A stretch of 64,000 nucleotides of DNA from assembly GCF_004634425.1 (NCBI RefSeq), contig NZ_SBJL01000001.1:1027001-1091000 (forward strand), given 5' to 3'. The notes under the pieces were generated by a model that was given only the letters and a program-made list of their open reading frames with translations, had not been told where the DNA came from and did not search any database. How positions within the stretch are numbered: the stretch's first letter is position 1; every line of letters starts with the position of its first letter. Source of the DNA: Vitreimonas flagellata. GTDB taxonomy: Bacteria; Pseudomonadota; Alphaproteobacteria; Caulobacterales; Aquidulcibacteraceae. The position numbers and the translations under genes are program-made. Of the stretch, positions 1-9,925 are shown piece after piece.

Positions 1-3000
1 CGCCATTGTAGCGGAGGTAGTTCGTATCGGCGCCAAGTGTATCCGGGTTGTTGCGTGAGACGAGCGGTGTGAACAGATTATTGGGCTCACCTTCGTCGGC
101 CCAAGTCGGGTCGGCATTGCCATTTGGCCCAAGGCCCGTGTGTTGTTGCGATTGGTCGACCTCAAGCGTCCAATCCGGGGTGGCAAACACGTCGCCCGGC
201 AAGTGCTTCAGGTCAGTGTTGCGCATAATGAGGGAGGCAAACGAATTGCCTTCCAGCTCGGAGAGGAAGTTGAGGCCCGAGAAGCGCGCCAGATAATAGA
301 AGCGGTCGCCGTTCTGGAGCATCTCCATCTGCGTTTCAAAGATAAACGCAAACGTCGTACCGAGCATGCTGCCGAAGGGCGGCGGCATTTCGGCGAGACC
401 GCCGATCCACAGATCGACATCTTCCAGACCGCCAAGAGAGCCACCCGCATAGGCGCCGGTGGCATTCAAGAACGCCAACGCGTCGGTGGGCGCCGCAATC
501 ACGCGTCCGTCCGCCAACACCTGATCCACTCCAGTGACGATCGCCATCGCCGCCGCACGGCGGCCTTCCATCGTCGTTTCCGCCGTGATCAGCGCGTGGG
601 TGCCGTACGCCGCGATGAAATTGATCACCGACGCCGGGTGCTTCACGTTCTGCGCAAAGTCGATCCAGCTCGTATACGGCGTCAGCGCAGAATCGCCGTT
701 CATCGCGTAAATCTGGCGACGCGCTTCGTTCAGCCCGGGAACGCCGGTGTCACGACCGCGCGCTAGATTGAGGGCCGCAAGGTCCAGCGGCAAGCCGACC
801 AGATTGTTGCGCAACGCTTCGGTGATGAATTCATCGATGGCGTTGCCCGATTGACGGGTCATGCCCCGGATGATGGCGGCTGACGCTTCGGCCGCATCAA
901 CACCGCTCGCCACGAACTCCACCGGATTGAGGAACGCGGCGATCAGCCCGATCTGTTGTTCTTCAGGGCCAGCGACACCACCCGCGCCGATGACGTTGAA
1001 ATCCGCATCGAAGCGATCGACCGTCTCAGTCAACATAGAGTGACCGAAGCGATACACGACGTGGGCGAACTCGGCGAAGATCGCCGGGTTAATCGTCATA
1101 TCGATATTGATGAAGATATCGATGCCCGGGTGGACCTTACGCGCGAACTCTTCGAAGACGAGGTGCTGATACTGCATCTCAGTGAAGACACGTGCGGCTT
1201 GGAATACACGTTCGCCGTTGAACTCTTCGTCGCTGATGCCGTCCAGGATGCGCGCATCGAACGCCGCATCGCTCTCACCTGGCAGGCGCGAGACCCAGCC
1301 GCGCACAAAGTCGGAAATGCCGTCGGTCGCCAGGATCGCGCGCACCTCGTCGTGGATCGCGCCCACCAGGCGATTGTGCTCGGAGTGGAAGATGGTGTGA
1401 ACGGCGGTGAGGCCGATGTTCTCGTTGCCGCGACCGTCACCCGTAATGAAGTGCGCTTCGAGCAATTCATCGTCATAGGTGCCCGGCAGACCATCATTGT
1501 TGCCAACCAGATCGTCGGCGTCCGCAGTCTGGTTGATCCGCGGTGTGGCCGGACTTCCGTCATGGTCAAACACGCCCGGCGCGGCGCCATGCGCAATGTC
1601 ATCCAGGAACGCGTGATTGATGCGAACCACGGAGCCTGACGTGAACGACGAACCAGCCGCCGCAAGCGCTGCCGAGATCGCCGCCGGGTCGTTGATGTCC
1701 AAGCCGCCCGCGACGCCTTCGACGTAAACAATCTCGTCGTCGGCGGTGCCGCTGATCCCATCGGCGCCATTGCCGACGCGAACACCGATCTGCGCGTACC
1801 CATTGGCGCCGGGAATGAAGCGCCCGTAGGCGTCGGTCATGACGAGCGGGATGTTGTGCACGTCATGATCGCTGAACAGCACGCCCAGCATGTCGCGCGC
1901 CTGGTTCTTGATGTCCGCCCACGTCGCCAATCCGCCGTGCGCACCATCCAAGAAGCGCCCCGTCGACACCGCGTCGCCGTTATCGTTGAGCCGGTATTCG
2001 CGGAGGAAAACCTGGTGCGCCGGGTGTGACGTGTAGGTCTGGTTTTGATCGATGAAGGGTGTTGTTTGGTTGTTGTGCTCGCGGATGTCATCGGCCGTGC
2101 CGAGAATTCCGTCCGGGCCACGCCCGTTCGTCGCTCGCGTCAACAGCATGAAGTTGGGGCTGTCATCGCTCGTGTTGGCCACGCCATCGGCGCCGAAACC
2201 ATCGTCCGCACTGACCACACCATCCGCACCGAAATCATAGAGCGGATCATCGGGCATCAACGGCATGAAGACCGTGCCCGAACCACCCTTGTTCACGAGA
2301 TCGAGACCGTGATCGAAGAACTGGCCAAACAGCGTAAACCAGCTGTTGAACGGCGCCGACAAGCCTTCATCGGGGGCGATATTTGGAATGAAGAAGACGT
2401 CGCGATCGTCACCTGTGCCAAAGGCCCCATCGAGGCCCGGACTTTGGACGATCGGCGCGCCCTCAAGCGCTGCATCCAGCGCTGCCTGAGCTGCGACTAC
2501 CGCGGCATTCGCCTCCGCGGCTTCGCTCACAGCGGCATCGTAAGCCGCCTGGGCGCTGGCGGCGGCAGCGGCGGCGGCCGCTGCATCCGCGCCAAGCGCT
2601 GCGGCATTCGCCGCGCTTGCGGTTGCGAGCGCCAACAATGTGTCCGCTTGTGCGTTCGCCTCCGCGGCCGCAATCACCGCCGCGTCGTACGTCGCCTGCG
2701 CGGCGTCGATCGTTGCTTGCGGAATGTCCGCGTTTTGCAGCGCTGTCAGCGCATCCAGCGCGGCTTGCTCAGCGGCCGCCGCAGCATCGGCCTGCGCCTG
2801 CGCATCCGCAGCCGACGCAGCATCGGCGGCGGCTTGGGCCGCCGCAGCCGTCGCCGCTGCTTGCGCATCCGCATTCGCGAGATTGGCCGCATCCAACTCA
2901 GCCTGACGCGTGACAACCAGCGCATTGGCGGCGTCAAGGTCTGCTTGCGCACTTGCCAACGCCGCATTCGCATTCGCCTCGACCAGAGCCGCGGCTGTGG

Positions 3001-4378
3001 CCGCTGCAGCGGCGGCGTCCGCAGCCGCTTGCGCGGCGTCCGCATCGGCCTGGGCGGCAGCCTGAGCCGCCGCTGCTGTCGCCGCGACGCTGGCGGCGTC
3101 TGCGGAGGCAGTGCTGGCAGCAGCAGCAGCAGCATCCGCCAAGTCGGAGGCGGCAATCGCTGCATCCAGGTCGGACTGGCGAGCGTCTCGCACTGCCGTG
3201 GCTGCATCGATTTCTTCTTGCGCGGCGCCGTTGGCGATCAGGGTGTCCAGAGCCGCCTGGGCATCGTCCCGCGCCGTCAATGCCGCCGCCTCAGCTGCGT
3301 TCGCGTCCGTTGCGGCTTGTTCGGCGGCAACAGCAGCGGCGGCCGCAGCGGCCGCGTCTGCATTGGCCAACGCCAACGCCGTGTCCGCAGCTGCAAGCAC
3401 CGCCAAAGCCGTCACAAGGTTTGCATTCGCGTTAGCCGCCGCCGCATCCGCCGCGACGCGATCCGCGATCGCAACCGCAAGCGCTGCGTTGGCTGCATCA
3501 ACATTAGCCTGCGCAACAGTCGCTCCCGCAACGGCGCTATCGAGCGCTGCTTGCGCGGCGATAGCTGCATCAGCCGCAACACCGGCAGCGGCGGCTGCAC
3601 TAGCGGCGTTCGCCTGCGAAGCTGCAGCGCTTGCCGCCGCAGCCGCTGCCGCCGCGTCAGCAGCATCCGAGGCCGTCACCGCGTCGTCGTAGGCGGCCTG
3701 CGCGGCCGCAACCGCCGCCGGCGACACGTCCGCGTTCAAAAGTGCTGTCAACGTCGCCAAGGCGCTTGCTGCGCTTGCATCCGCCGCGCTCGCCGCCGCC
3801 TGCGCACTAGCGGCAGCACTCGCATCGGCTTGGGCCTGTGCCTGTGCGGCGGCCGCCGCAGAAGCGGCGGCGGCAGCTTGCGCATTTGCGGTGGTCAGAG
3901 CCGCCAAGAGCGGGCCGACCTCGGCGCTCTGTCCCGCAGCCAATGTTTGCGCGTTCTGAAGCGCTTGCTGAAGCGCTGGCACGTTGTCGCCGTTCGATAT
4001 CCCCGCCACTTGCAGAGCAACGATGACAGCCGCCGGATTGTTCGGCGTTTGATCGACAATCAAGTTCGAGATGAGACGAATCTGGGGATCGAATACGTAG
4101 CCGGAGGTTTGCAAATAGCTTGTCGAAGAACCGAGTGGTTGTCCGGGTAAGCCCGGCATCGTGACTACACTTGCGTTGCGCCACACTGGATTCAGCAAAC
4201 GTGGAAAATTCTGATCCGCGGATCCCCACGCCTCTTGGCCTGGAATGATGTGATTGTTCGTGCCGTTTACTGTGCGCAAACCCCACGGGTGAAACGCAGT
4301 TGGCGGCAGTGCGCCGCTCTCAGCTAAGATGATTTGATCAAGAATAAACTGAAGATCAGTACGGAATAGCTGAACCAT
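1..4378 (-). CDS. Animal-type heme peroxidase with a giant Ala-rich segment (3' end outside window)
   Basis: The frame is open from an ATG at 4378-4376 to the window edge: 1459 codons without a stop, with the C-terminus missing. Family landmarks of animal (myeloperoxidase-type) peroxidases are all seen. The distal His motif FGQFFDHGLDL has His690. GDGRGNE has catalytic Arg983 and Glu986 with the R-x2-E spacing of MPO Arg239/Glu242. HTIFHSEHNRL follows, then the proximal RFGHSM (His1113), ALNLARGRD and DLWIGG. Residues 1-140 form an N-terminal segment. About residues 140-650 are almost entirely Ala with Asp, Gln, Glu and Thr, probably helical or coiled. Around the core lie five or six DGxxGTxDD-like acidic motifs that could bind calcium. 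No N-terminal signal peptide is evident, so type I secretion through a C-terminus outside the window is possible (inference). The ribosome binding site is weak. It presumably oxidises small substrates or halides outside the cell. Confidence 0.9.
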   Translation of the reverse strand, partial: MVQLFRTDLQFILDQIILAESGALPPTAFHPWGLRTVNGTNNHIIPGQEAWGSADQNFPRLLNPVWRNASVVTMPGLPGQPLGSSTSYLQTSGYVFDPQIRLISNLIVDQTPNNPAAVIVALQVAGISNGDNVPALQQALQNAQTLAAGQSAEVGPLLAALTTANAQAAAAASAAAAAQAQAQADASAAASAQAAASAADASAASALATLTALLNADVSPAAVAAAQAAYDDAVTASDAADAAAAAAAASAAASQANAASAAAAAGVAADAAIAAQAALDSAVAGATVAQANVDAANAALAVAIADRVAADAAAANANANLVTALAVLAAADTALALANADAAAAAAAAVAAEQAATDANAAEAAALTARDDAQAALDTLIANGAAQEEIDAATAVRDARQSDLDAAIAASDLADAAAAAASTASADAASVAATAAAAQAAAQADADAAQAAADAAAAAATAAALVEANANAALASAQADLDAANALVVTRQAELDAANLANADAQAAATAAAAQAAADAASAADAQAQADAAAAAEQAALDALTALQNADIPQATIDAAQATYDAAVIAAAEANAQADTLLALATASAANAAALGADAAAAAAAAASAQAAYDAAVSEAAEANAAVVAAQAALDAALEGAPIVQSPGLDGAFGTGDDRDVFFIPNIAPDEGLSAPFNSWFTLFGQFFDHGLDLVNKGGSGTVFMPLMPDDPLYDFGADGVVSADDGFGADGVANTSDDSPNFMLLTRATNGRGPDGILGTADDIREHNNQTTPFIDQNQTYTSHPAHQVFLREYRLNDNGDAVSTGRFLDGAHGGLATWADIKNQARDMLGVLFSDHDVHNIPLVMTDAYGRFIPGANGYAQIGVRVGNGADGISGTADDEIVYVEGVAGGLDINDPAAISAALAAAGSSFTSGSVVRINHAFLDDIAHGAAPGVFDHDGSPATPRINQTADADDLVGNNDGLPGTYDDELLEAHFITGDGRGNENIGLTAVHTIFHSEHNRLVGAIHDEVRAILATDGISDFVRGWVSRLPGESDAAFDARILDGISDEEFNGERVFQAARVFTEMQYQHLVFEEFARKVHPGIDIFINIDMTINPAIFAEFAHVVYRFGHSMLTETVDRFDADFNVIGAGGVAGPEEQQIGLIAAFLNPVEFVASGVDAAEASAAIIRGMTRQSGNAIDEFITEALRNNLVGLPLDLAALNLARGRDTGVPGLNEARRQIYAMNGDSALTPYTSWIDFAQNVKHPASVINFIAAYGTHALITAETTMEGRRAAAMAIVTGVDQVLADGRVIAAPTDALAFLNATGAYAGGSLGGLEDVDLWIGGLAEMPPPFGSMLGTTFAFIFETQMEMLQNGDRFYYLARFSGLNFLSELEGNSFASLIMRNTDLKHLPGDVFATPDWTLEVDQSQQHTGLGPNGNADPTWADEGEPNNLFTPLVSRNNPDTLGADTNYLRYNG

Positions 4379-5013
4379 TTTGCGCCCCGTGCATTCGCCA
4401 TCTCGCGCGTCAATCGCGCGCCCAATGGTTAATGGTTGCGCTTGTTGGCGCGCGCGCTCAATTCAAGTAGCGTCGATGGCGATCATGCGCATTACACTCG
4501 CGCACTGCGCGAAGGCGGATCGAGGACGCCGCGCCTTATTCCGTGCTCTGTGCATTTTGTACAACTTAATTTCGCGCCGAAACGCGCAGCGCGCCGCCCT
4601 TTTGAAGCGACGTTGCGCACTGCCGTGCGTTGCGATTCAGAAAAAGAAGATGAGGATGAGAGAACCAAAAACGATCGATGTGGCCAACCACAAGCGACCT
4701 GGCGCCTCCGTCTCCTCAAGCCACGGTCGCCGCTGAATCGCCACGGCGCGCAACTCCCCCGTCTTCACGGGGCCTCTTAACTTCCTGGAGATGGAATTCT
4801 GGCGAACACTTACGCGCTTGCGCTTGTCTCCCGCCGGCCGGGTTCGGCATTTTCGACGACCAAATCGAATAACCGAACGACGTGCAGACATTTCCATCCC
4901 CGACAACGCGCCTTCACACGCATCATCGGGAACAACGGTAACTGAGGGCCGATTACGGAGCCGTGACAGCAAAATTACGGGAAAATGACGCCCACATTAC
5001 ACGAGTTGTAATG
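4379..5013. other. Gap between peroxidase and sensor kinase
   Basis: This 635-base stretch has no convincing conserved gene. A plus-strand frame at 4380-4736 has no recognisable features and unnatural composition. The only items worth noting are the possible 43-codon membrane peptide (4637-4768) and the inverted repeat at 4994-5014 next to the kinase stop. The promoter of the peroxidase gene should lie here, but no clear -35/-10 pair could be picked. Confidence 0.5.
4637..4768 (-). CDS. Possible 43-residue single-span membrane peptide
   Basis: A GTG-started frame (AGAGG four bases upstream) encodes a basic N-terminus followed by a hydrophobic tail ending GSLILIFFF at the stop codon, as in a tail-anchored or small single-pass protein. 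The frame stays open further upstream to 4972, so the start is uncertain. It lies alone in the 635-base gap between the sensor kinase and the peroxidase, co-directional with both. No family recognised. It could be chance; the evidence is only the hydrophobic terminus and a plausible ribosome site. Confidence 0.3.
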   Translation of the reverse strand: MKTGELRAVAIQRRPWLEETEAPGRLWLATSIVFGSLILIFFF

Positions 5014-5014
5014 T
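4994..5014. promoter_or_regulatory. Inverted repeat ACATTACA-N5-TGTAATGT
   Basis: Two perfect 8-base arms (4994-5001 and 5007-5014) are separated by five bases and end at the stop codon of the sensor kinase. The size and AT-rich arms in a GC-rich genome fit an operator for a dimeric regulator, possibly the adjacent OmpR-family regulator acting on the downstream minus-strand genes (inference). No T-run follows, so a terminator is less likely. Confidence 0.4.
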
Positions 5015-6465
5015 TACTTTGGGGCCGTCGGGAAACGGAGCACAACCGACGTCCCTCGCCCAATCTCGCTGTCGAGAGCCATGGCGCCGCCGTGCAAATC
5101 CATGATGCTCTTGGCGATAGGCAACCCAAGCCCGAGCCGTCCACTGGAAGGATTTCGCGCCTTATCGGCCCGATAGAACCGATCAAACACTCGCGATTGA
5201 TCCTCCACGGACACCCCCTCGCCAGTGTCTCGCACTTCGATAGACACCCAATCGTCTTCCTGCCGCCCACTTAAGACCACGGCGCCCCCCTTGGGCGTAT
5301 GGGCGATCGCGTTGGAGACCAGATTGCTGATCGCGCGTTGGAAGAGGGTTCGATCAACCGCGAGGGTTAAGTCCAGCGGACACACAACGGAAAAATTGAG
5401 CCCTGCCTCCTCCGCCGCCGTCTCAAAGTACTCCCGGATCACGTTCAATTCTGTCGCCACGACGACAGAACTCAGATCCAGGTCAATTCGGGTTTGCCGA
5501 GCGCGCGCCAGAAAGAGCAGGCTTCCCACGATACTTGAGAGACGCTGACTTTCTTCCACAATGGAAAGAAGCGTGTCTTCGTACTCTTCATTACTGCGCG
5601 CGCGAGAAAGCACAACCTCCGAGGCGAGCAACATCTTGTTCACTGGATTGCGAAGTTCGTGCGCCACGTTGTCCGCGTATTGCTGAAGCCCTTCGTTGGC
5701 GGATTCCAATTCGTGCAACATCGCATTGTGCGCATCCTCGGTTCGCCGCATGACCTGCCCAATTCGGCGGCCATAGAGCGCAACGCCGACGACGATGAGG
5801 AAGATCAACCCCATCACCATCATTTCGAGCTGCCGCAAACTTGATGCGAGCTTGACCTGTCGCGCGAGATTGCGATCCTCGATCGCCTGCACCGCAAGCA
5901 CCGCGCTCAATAGGTCGCGTGTAAGCCGCGCGTATATTCGATCCATCGTCGCCATGCGTCGGGCGGCGACTTCATCACCTCCGCGCTCAATCTCCGCGAA
6001 GATACGATCCGCCTCCGTCATCATCTCTTGCATCTGCAGATCGGCGCTGCGGAGATTTTCAATGACTGTCGAGACGTCTTCTCCCTGCTCTGTCGCAGAA
6101 AGACTTTCCAATACCGCGTCACGCTGCGCCTGATATTGCGCGAGACCCGCGTCTCGCCTCACGCGCTCTTGGGCGACGTCATGGCTGTCGAACACATCGT
6201 TTCCAGGCGCATTGGCTTCTTGGGCGAATTGCGCAAGCTGAACCACCTCTCCCACACGCTCTGACCAGACGGCGCTGCGACTAACGGATTGCTGATAGAG
6301 GCCCATGATATGATTGCTCAGCATCAGAGTGAAGCCGATAGTGAGCAGATCAAATCCCGCAAGAGCGAAGTAGATAAGATCGAGACGTCGGCGCTGGAGC
6401 GGCTGCCTTTTCGACGGTTGGACGAACGCTTTGGCGCCGCCAAGCACTTGGTCAGCGAAGGACAT
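5014..6465 (-). CDS. Membrane sensor histidine kinase of a copper-type two-component system (CopS-like)
   Basis: 483 residues. Two membrane spans (about 28-50 and 215-232) bracket a periplasmic sensor domain of about 165 residues with no recognised fold. A short HAMP-like linker follows, then the HisKA H-box NVAHELRNPVN with phospho-acceptor His269, and a HATPase_c domain with the N-box (ISNLVSNAIAHT) and the G-boxes DTGEGV and LGLGLPIA. The ATG at 6465 was chosen; a GTG four codons upstream is possible. It overlaps the response regulator by 14 bases, implying translational coupling. Its position beside a copper ATPase suggests it senses periplasmic copper or silver, but the ligand is not shown by sequence. 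Confidence 0.88.
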   Translation of the reverse strand: MSFADQVLGGAKAFVQPSKRQPLQRRRLDLIYFALAGFDLLTIGFTLMLSNHIMGLYQQSVSRSAVWSERVGEVVQLAQFAQEANAPGNDVFDSHDVAQERVRRDAGLAQYQAQRDAVLESLSATEQGEDVSTVIENLRSADLQMQEMMTEADRIFAEIERGGDEVAARRMATMDRIYARLTRDLLSAVLAVQAIEDRNLARQVKLASSLRQLEMMVMGLIFLIVVGVALYGRRIGQVMRRTEDAHNAMLHELESANEGLQQYADNVAHELRNPVNKMLLASEVVLSRARSNEEYEDTLLSIVEESQRLSSIVGSLLFLARARQTRIDLDLSSVVVATELNVIREYFETAAEEAGLNFSVVCPLDLTLAVDRTLFQRAISNLVSNAIAHTPKGGAVVLSGRQEDDWVSIEVRDTGEGVSVEDQSRVFDRFYRADKARNPSSGRLGLGLPIAKSIMDLHGGAMALDSEIGRGTSVVLRFPTAPK

Positions 6466-7117
6466 AGCCTCGCCCACGCACGGTGTGAATCAATTTGCGT
6501 TCAAACGGATCGTCGACCTTCGCACGCAGACGACGGATGTTCACGTCGATCACATTGCTGTCGCCATCAAACGTCATCTCCCACACCGCCTCGGCGATGA
6601 ACGTTCGGGTGAGGATGTCGCCGCGATGCAAGAGTAGAAGTTCCAACAATTGCAATTCTTTCGCGGTCAGATCGAGTTTGTGATCGCCACGTTCAGCGAA
6701 GCCGCGTTTGCCATCGACACGCAGATCCTCAAATTGCAGAGTCTGCGCCACCGCATTCGTGCGCCGTCGCAGCACGGCGTGGATCCGCGCGGCAAGTTCT
6801 CCGAACGCATAGGGTTTTACGAGATAGTCGTCGGCTCCATGAGACAAGCCGCGAATACGGTGCGCCACGGAATCCAGCGCGGTCAGCATGAGAACCGGCG
6901 TGTCACAGGATTCGGCGCGCATGCGTTCGACGATGCTCCATCCGTCGAGCGAGGGCAGCATCACATCGAGCACCATGAGCCCGTACTGGCCGGTCAGCGC
7001 CGCTTGAAGTCCGAGTTCGCCATCATGGCAGACATCGACGACAAACCCCTCCTCGCCGAGCCCCTTTTTAAGGAAGCGCGCCGCCTTCGGATCATCCTCG
7101 ACCACCAGCAACTTCAT
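6452..7117 (-). CDS. OmpR-family response regulator (CopR/CusR-like)
   Basis: 221 residues when started at the ATG giving MKLLVVEDD; an upstream in-frame extension lacks conserved character. The receiver domain has the acidic pair Glu7-Asp8-Asp9, phospho-acceptor Asp51 in VLDVMLP, the switch Thr in MLTALD and Lys101 in LVKPY. The C-terminal winged helix contains LTAKELQLLELLLLHRGDILTR and ends RGRGYVLR, typical of the CusR/CopR/PcoR branch. It is transcribed ahead of the sensor kinase and downstream of, in the same direction as, the copper ATPase. It likely activates periplasmic copper-defence genes. Confidence 0.9.
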   Translation of the reverse strand: MKLLVVEDDPKAARFLKKGLGEEGFVVDVCHDGELGLQAALTGQYGLMVLDVMLPSLDGWSIVERMRAESCDTPVLMLTALDSVAHRIRGLSHGADDYLVKPYAFGELAARIHAVLRRRTNAVAQTLQFEDLRVDGKRGFAERGDHKLDLTAKELQLLELLLLHRGDILTRTFIAEAVWEMTFDGDSNVIDVNIRRLRAKVDDPFERKLIHTVRGRGYVLR

Positions 7118-7489
7118 AACCGGACCCCACGCCCGGAACAAAAGTTCTCCCCTTGCGCCCCAGAATACAGCGAATTCGCCATCCGAGAGTCACATGCCTG
7201 CACGCTCGCGTCAGCCGGAGGCGTCAGTGGAGCACCCCTAGATTGGTTTATCGCACAATCGGTATCACGACCCAAACGTCGCAAGCCCTACGGAGAGATC
7301 TGCGAGACGCTACTACGAGCCTGGCAAGCGGCGTGATGCGCCGAAGTCGTCGGCGAATGACCGCCAATGGGCCGCCCCACTTGACCTCACGTACAGCGCC
7401 GACATGACGCATTGCTGCCGCAGCGTCTTCTCGGTGACCAAAAAACGCTGCGGCATTGAGGCGGTCGGTCGCGCCACACCCTCACCGCA
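7118..7489. other. Gap between copper ATPase and response regulator
   Basis: 372 bases with no supported gene. It must hold the promoter of the two-component operon (minus strand) and the terminator of the ATPase gene. The only clear structure is the inverted repeat at 7416-7455. Short open frames on both strands show no recognisable sequence. Confidence 0.5.
7416..7455. terminator. Stem-loop downstream of the copper ATPase gene
   Basis: Perfect 11-base arms TGCCGCAGCGT (7416-7426) and ACGCTGCGGCA (7445-7455) are separated by an 18-base loop, 35 bases past the ATPase stop codon. There is no downstream T-run in the minus direction, so if it is a terminator it is weak or acts by stabilising the 3' end. 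Confidence 0.35.
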
Positions 7490-9886
7490 TCAGACCCTGA
7501 TCGAATTCAGACGCAGGGAGTTCGCAATCACCGAAACCGATGACAACGCCATCGCGGCTGCCGCAATCATCGGTGACAAGAGATCGCCGGTGATTGGATA
7601 GAGCACGCCAGCGGCGATCGGCACGCCGGCCACGTTGTACGCGAACGCGAAGAACAGGTTTTGCCGGATGTTGTTCATCGTCGCTCGTGAAACCGCACGG
7701 GCGCGAACGATGCCCGTCAGATCGCCATGCAGCAGGGTCACGCCCGCGCTCTCGATCGCAACGTCAGTCCCCGAGCCCATCGCAATCCCGACGTCCGCAG
7801 CCGCGAGCGCTGGCGCGTCGTTCACGCCATCTCCAGCCATCGCCACGACCCGGCCTTCGCTCTTCAAGCGCGTAACGATGCGTGACTTATCCTCGGGAAG
7901 CACCTCTGCCTCGACAACATCAATGCCGAGCTTGCGTCCGACAGCTTCAGCCGTTGTGCGATTGTCCCCGGTCAGCATTACCAACCGCATGCCTTGAGCT
8001 CGCAGCGCGGCTAGCGCGTCCGGCGTTGTCGCCTTGATGCGATCAGCAATGCCAAAGACGGCTGCCGCAACGCCATCGACGCTCAAGAAGATGGCCGTCG
8101 CCCCCTCGCGTCTCAGCTCTTCCGCCTTCGCGCTTAGGGCCGCAGTGTCCACGTTTAGCTCGGTGAGGTACTTCTCTGCGCCAAGCGCCACTTCATGGCC
8201 TTCCACAACTCCTATCACGCCCTTGCCCGTTGGCGAGTCGAAGTCAGAGGCTTCAGCAAGCGTCAAGCCGCGGTCCTTTGCGGCCGAGACGATGGCCAAC
8301 GCCAAGGGATGCTCGCTTTGGTTCTCCAAGCTCGCGGCGAAACGCAACACATTTGCCTCGGATTGATTGGATATCGTTTGAATGGCGACGACCGCGGGCT
8401 TGCCCTCGGTCAGCGTTCCGGTCTTGTCAAGAACAAGCGTGTCCACTTTCTCGAAGCGTTCGAGCGCTTCAGCATTCTTGATCAGCACGCCAGCGCGCGC
8501 ACCGCGCCCGACCCCAGCCATGATCGACATCGGCGTCGCCAAGCCAAGCGCACAGGGACAGGCAATGATCAGCACTGAGACCGCTGCAATGAGCCCGTAG
8601 GAGAATGCCGGCGACGGTCCGAACGCCCACCACGCGATCAGAGCCACTACGGCCACGGCGATGACGGCCGGCACGAACCAGCCAGAGACCTTGTCCGCGA
8701 GTCGTTGGATCGGCGCGCGCGACCGTTGGGCCTCCGCCACCATGTGAACGATACGCGACAGCATCGTGTCCGCGCCGACGCGATCGGCTTCAATCACCAA
8801 CGCGCCCGTCTGATTGAGCGTCCCGCCGATCACACGAGCCCCGGCCTCACGCGTAACGGGCATGGATTCGCCCGTGACCATCGACTCATCGATCGTCGAG
8901 CGTCCGTCTCGAACAATGGCATCCACTGGAATTTTCTCGCCAGGGCGTACGCGGAGGCGATCGCCGACAACGATCTGGTCGAGCGTAACTTCTTCTTCAG
9001 AGCCGTCCTTGATACGCCGCGCGGTCTTCGGCGCGAGATCAAGAAGCGCGCGAATTGCGCCGCCAGTTTGCTCACGCGCCCGCAGCTCCAACACCTGGCC
9101 GAGCAAAACCAGCACGCTGATAACAGCGGCCGCCTCGAAATAGACGGCAACCAGACCGTGATGATCGCGAAACTCGGGCGGGAACAGTGCTGGAGCGAAC
9201 AACGCGACAACGCTGTAGACCCAAGCCACGCCCGTTCCCAACGCGATCAAAGTGAACATGTTGAGGTTGCGGGTCTTCAGCGATTGGTAGCCGCGCTCGA
9301 AGAATGGAAAACCCGCCCACAATACAACGGGCGTCGCCAATGCGAATTGAATCCAAGGATTCCATGCGGGCGGCACAAATCGATCGATGCCAAGGAAGTG
9401 CCTACCCATTTCGAGCAGAAGCACTGGCGCCGCCAACGCAGCGCCCACCCAGAACCGCCTCGTCATATCGATGAGTTCGGGGTTTGGACCGCTATCGGCC
9501 GTCGGCGTAATCGGCTCTAGCGCCATGCCGCAGATCGGGCATGAACCGGGACTGTCGCGTATGATCTCCGGGTGCATCGGGCACGTCCACTTCGCGCCTT
9601 TCGGAGCGTCAGCAGATGAAGTCGCGGCATGATGATCGTGCGAATGGCCCACGTGATGCCCGTCACCAGAGCTATGCGCTGAGCAACAGACGCCTGCCTC
9701 ATTCGCCTTCGCGTACTTCTCGGGTTCAGCCGCAAATTTCGTTTTACAGTGTGCGCTGCAGAACAACACGTCCTCGCCCTTGTGAGACAGGCGGTGCGGC
9801 GTGTCGGCACTGACGGTCATGCCACAAACAGGATCTCGAAGCGTCTGGCTGGCGGTGCTGGAGTGATGTGTATGGTGTTCCTGCAT
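7490..9886 (-). CDS. copA: Cu(I)-exporting P1B-type ATPase
   Basis: 798 residues. It pumps cytosolic Cu(I)/Ag(I) across the inner membrane. Domain order: His-rich N-terminus, a YHS-type metal site (DPVCGM, residues 18-23, plus FCSAHC), a His-rich linker, a heavy-metal-binding motif of the MHPEI...CPICGM type (100-123), eight predicted spans, the TGES actuator loop (338-341), the membrane Cys-Pro-Cys (443-445), phosphorylated Asp487 in DKTGT, the SEHP motif and GDGVND. A YHS/HMBD N-terminus replaces the usual GMxCxxC domains. The ATG at 9886 was chosen because an earlier in-frame GTG at 9934 lies inside the MerR operator and cannot be the start. It is divergent from the CueR-like regulator gene. 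Confidence 0.95.
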   Translation of the reverse strand: MQEHHTHHSSTASQTLRDPVCGMTVSADTPHRLSHKGEDVLFCSAHCKTKFAAEPEKYAKANEAGVCCSAHSSGDGHHVGHSHDHHAATSSADAPKGAKWTCPMHPEIIRDSPGSCPICGMALEPITPTADSGPNPELIDMTRRFWVGAALAAPVLLLEMGRHFLGIDRFVPPAWNPWIQFALATPVVLWAGFPFFERGYQSLKTRNLNMFTLIALGTGVAWVYSVVALFAPALFPPEFRDHHGLVAVYFEAAAVISVLVLLGQVLELRAREQTGGAIRALLDLAPKTARRIKDGSEEEVTLDQIVVGDRLRVRPGEKIPVDAIVRDGRSTIDESMVTGESMPVTREAGARVIGGTLNQTGALVIEADRVGADTMLSRIVHMVAEAQRSRAPIQRLADKVSGWFVPAVIAVAVVALIAWWAFGPSPAFSYGLIAAVSVLIIACPCALGLATPMSIMAGVGRGARAGVLIKNAEALERFEKVDTLVLDKTGTLTEGKPAVVAIQTISNQSEANVLRFAASLENQSEHPLALAIVSAAKDRGLTLAEASDFDSPTGKGVIGVVEGHEVALGAEKYLTELNVDTAALSAKAEELRREGATAIFLSVDGVAAAVFGIADRIKATTPDALAALRAQGMRLVMLTGDNRTTAEAVGRKLGIDVVEAEVLPEDKSRIVTRLKSEGRVVAMAGDGVNDAPALAAADVGIAMGSGTDVAIESAGVTLLHGDLTGIVRARAVSRATMNNIRQNLFFAFAYNVAGVPIAAGVLYPITGDLLSPMIAAAAMALSSVSVIANSLRLNSIRV

Positions 9887-9925
9887 GGCTTTGCTCTGCG
9901 TGTTTGAGTTCTTCGCTTGAAACTC

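Noticed and set aside
2045-4150. 701-codon plus-strand frame
   Set aside because: It is the antisense of the Ala-rich part of the peroxidase. Its Arg/Cys/Ser-rich composition is what GC-rich Ala codons give on the opposite strand.
7142-7407. Short frames on both strands between copR and the ATPase
   Set aside because: No recognisable motifs, poor ribosome sites and atypical composition.
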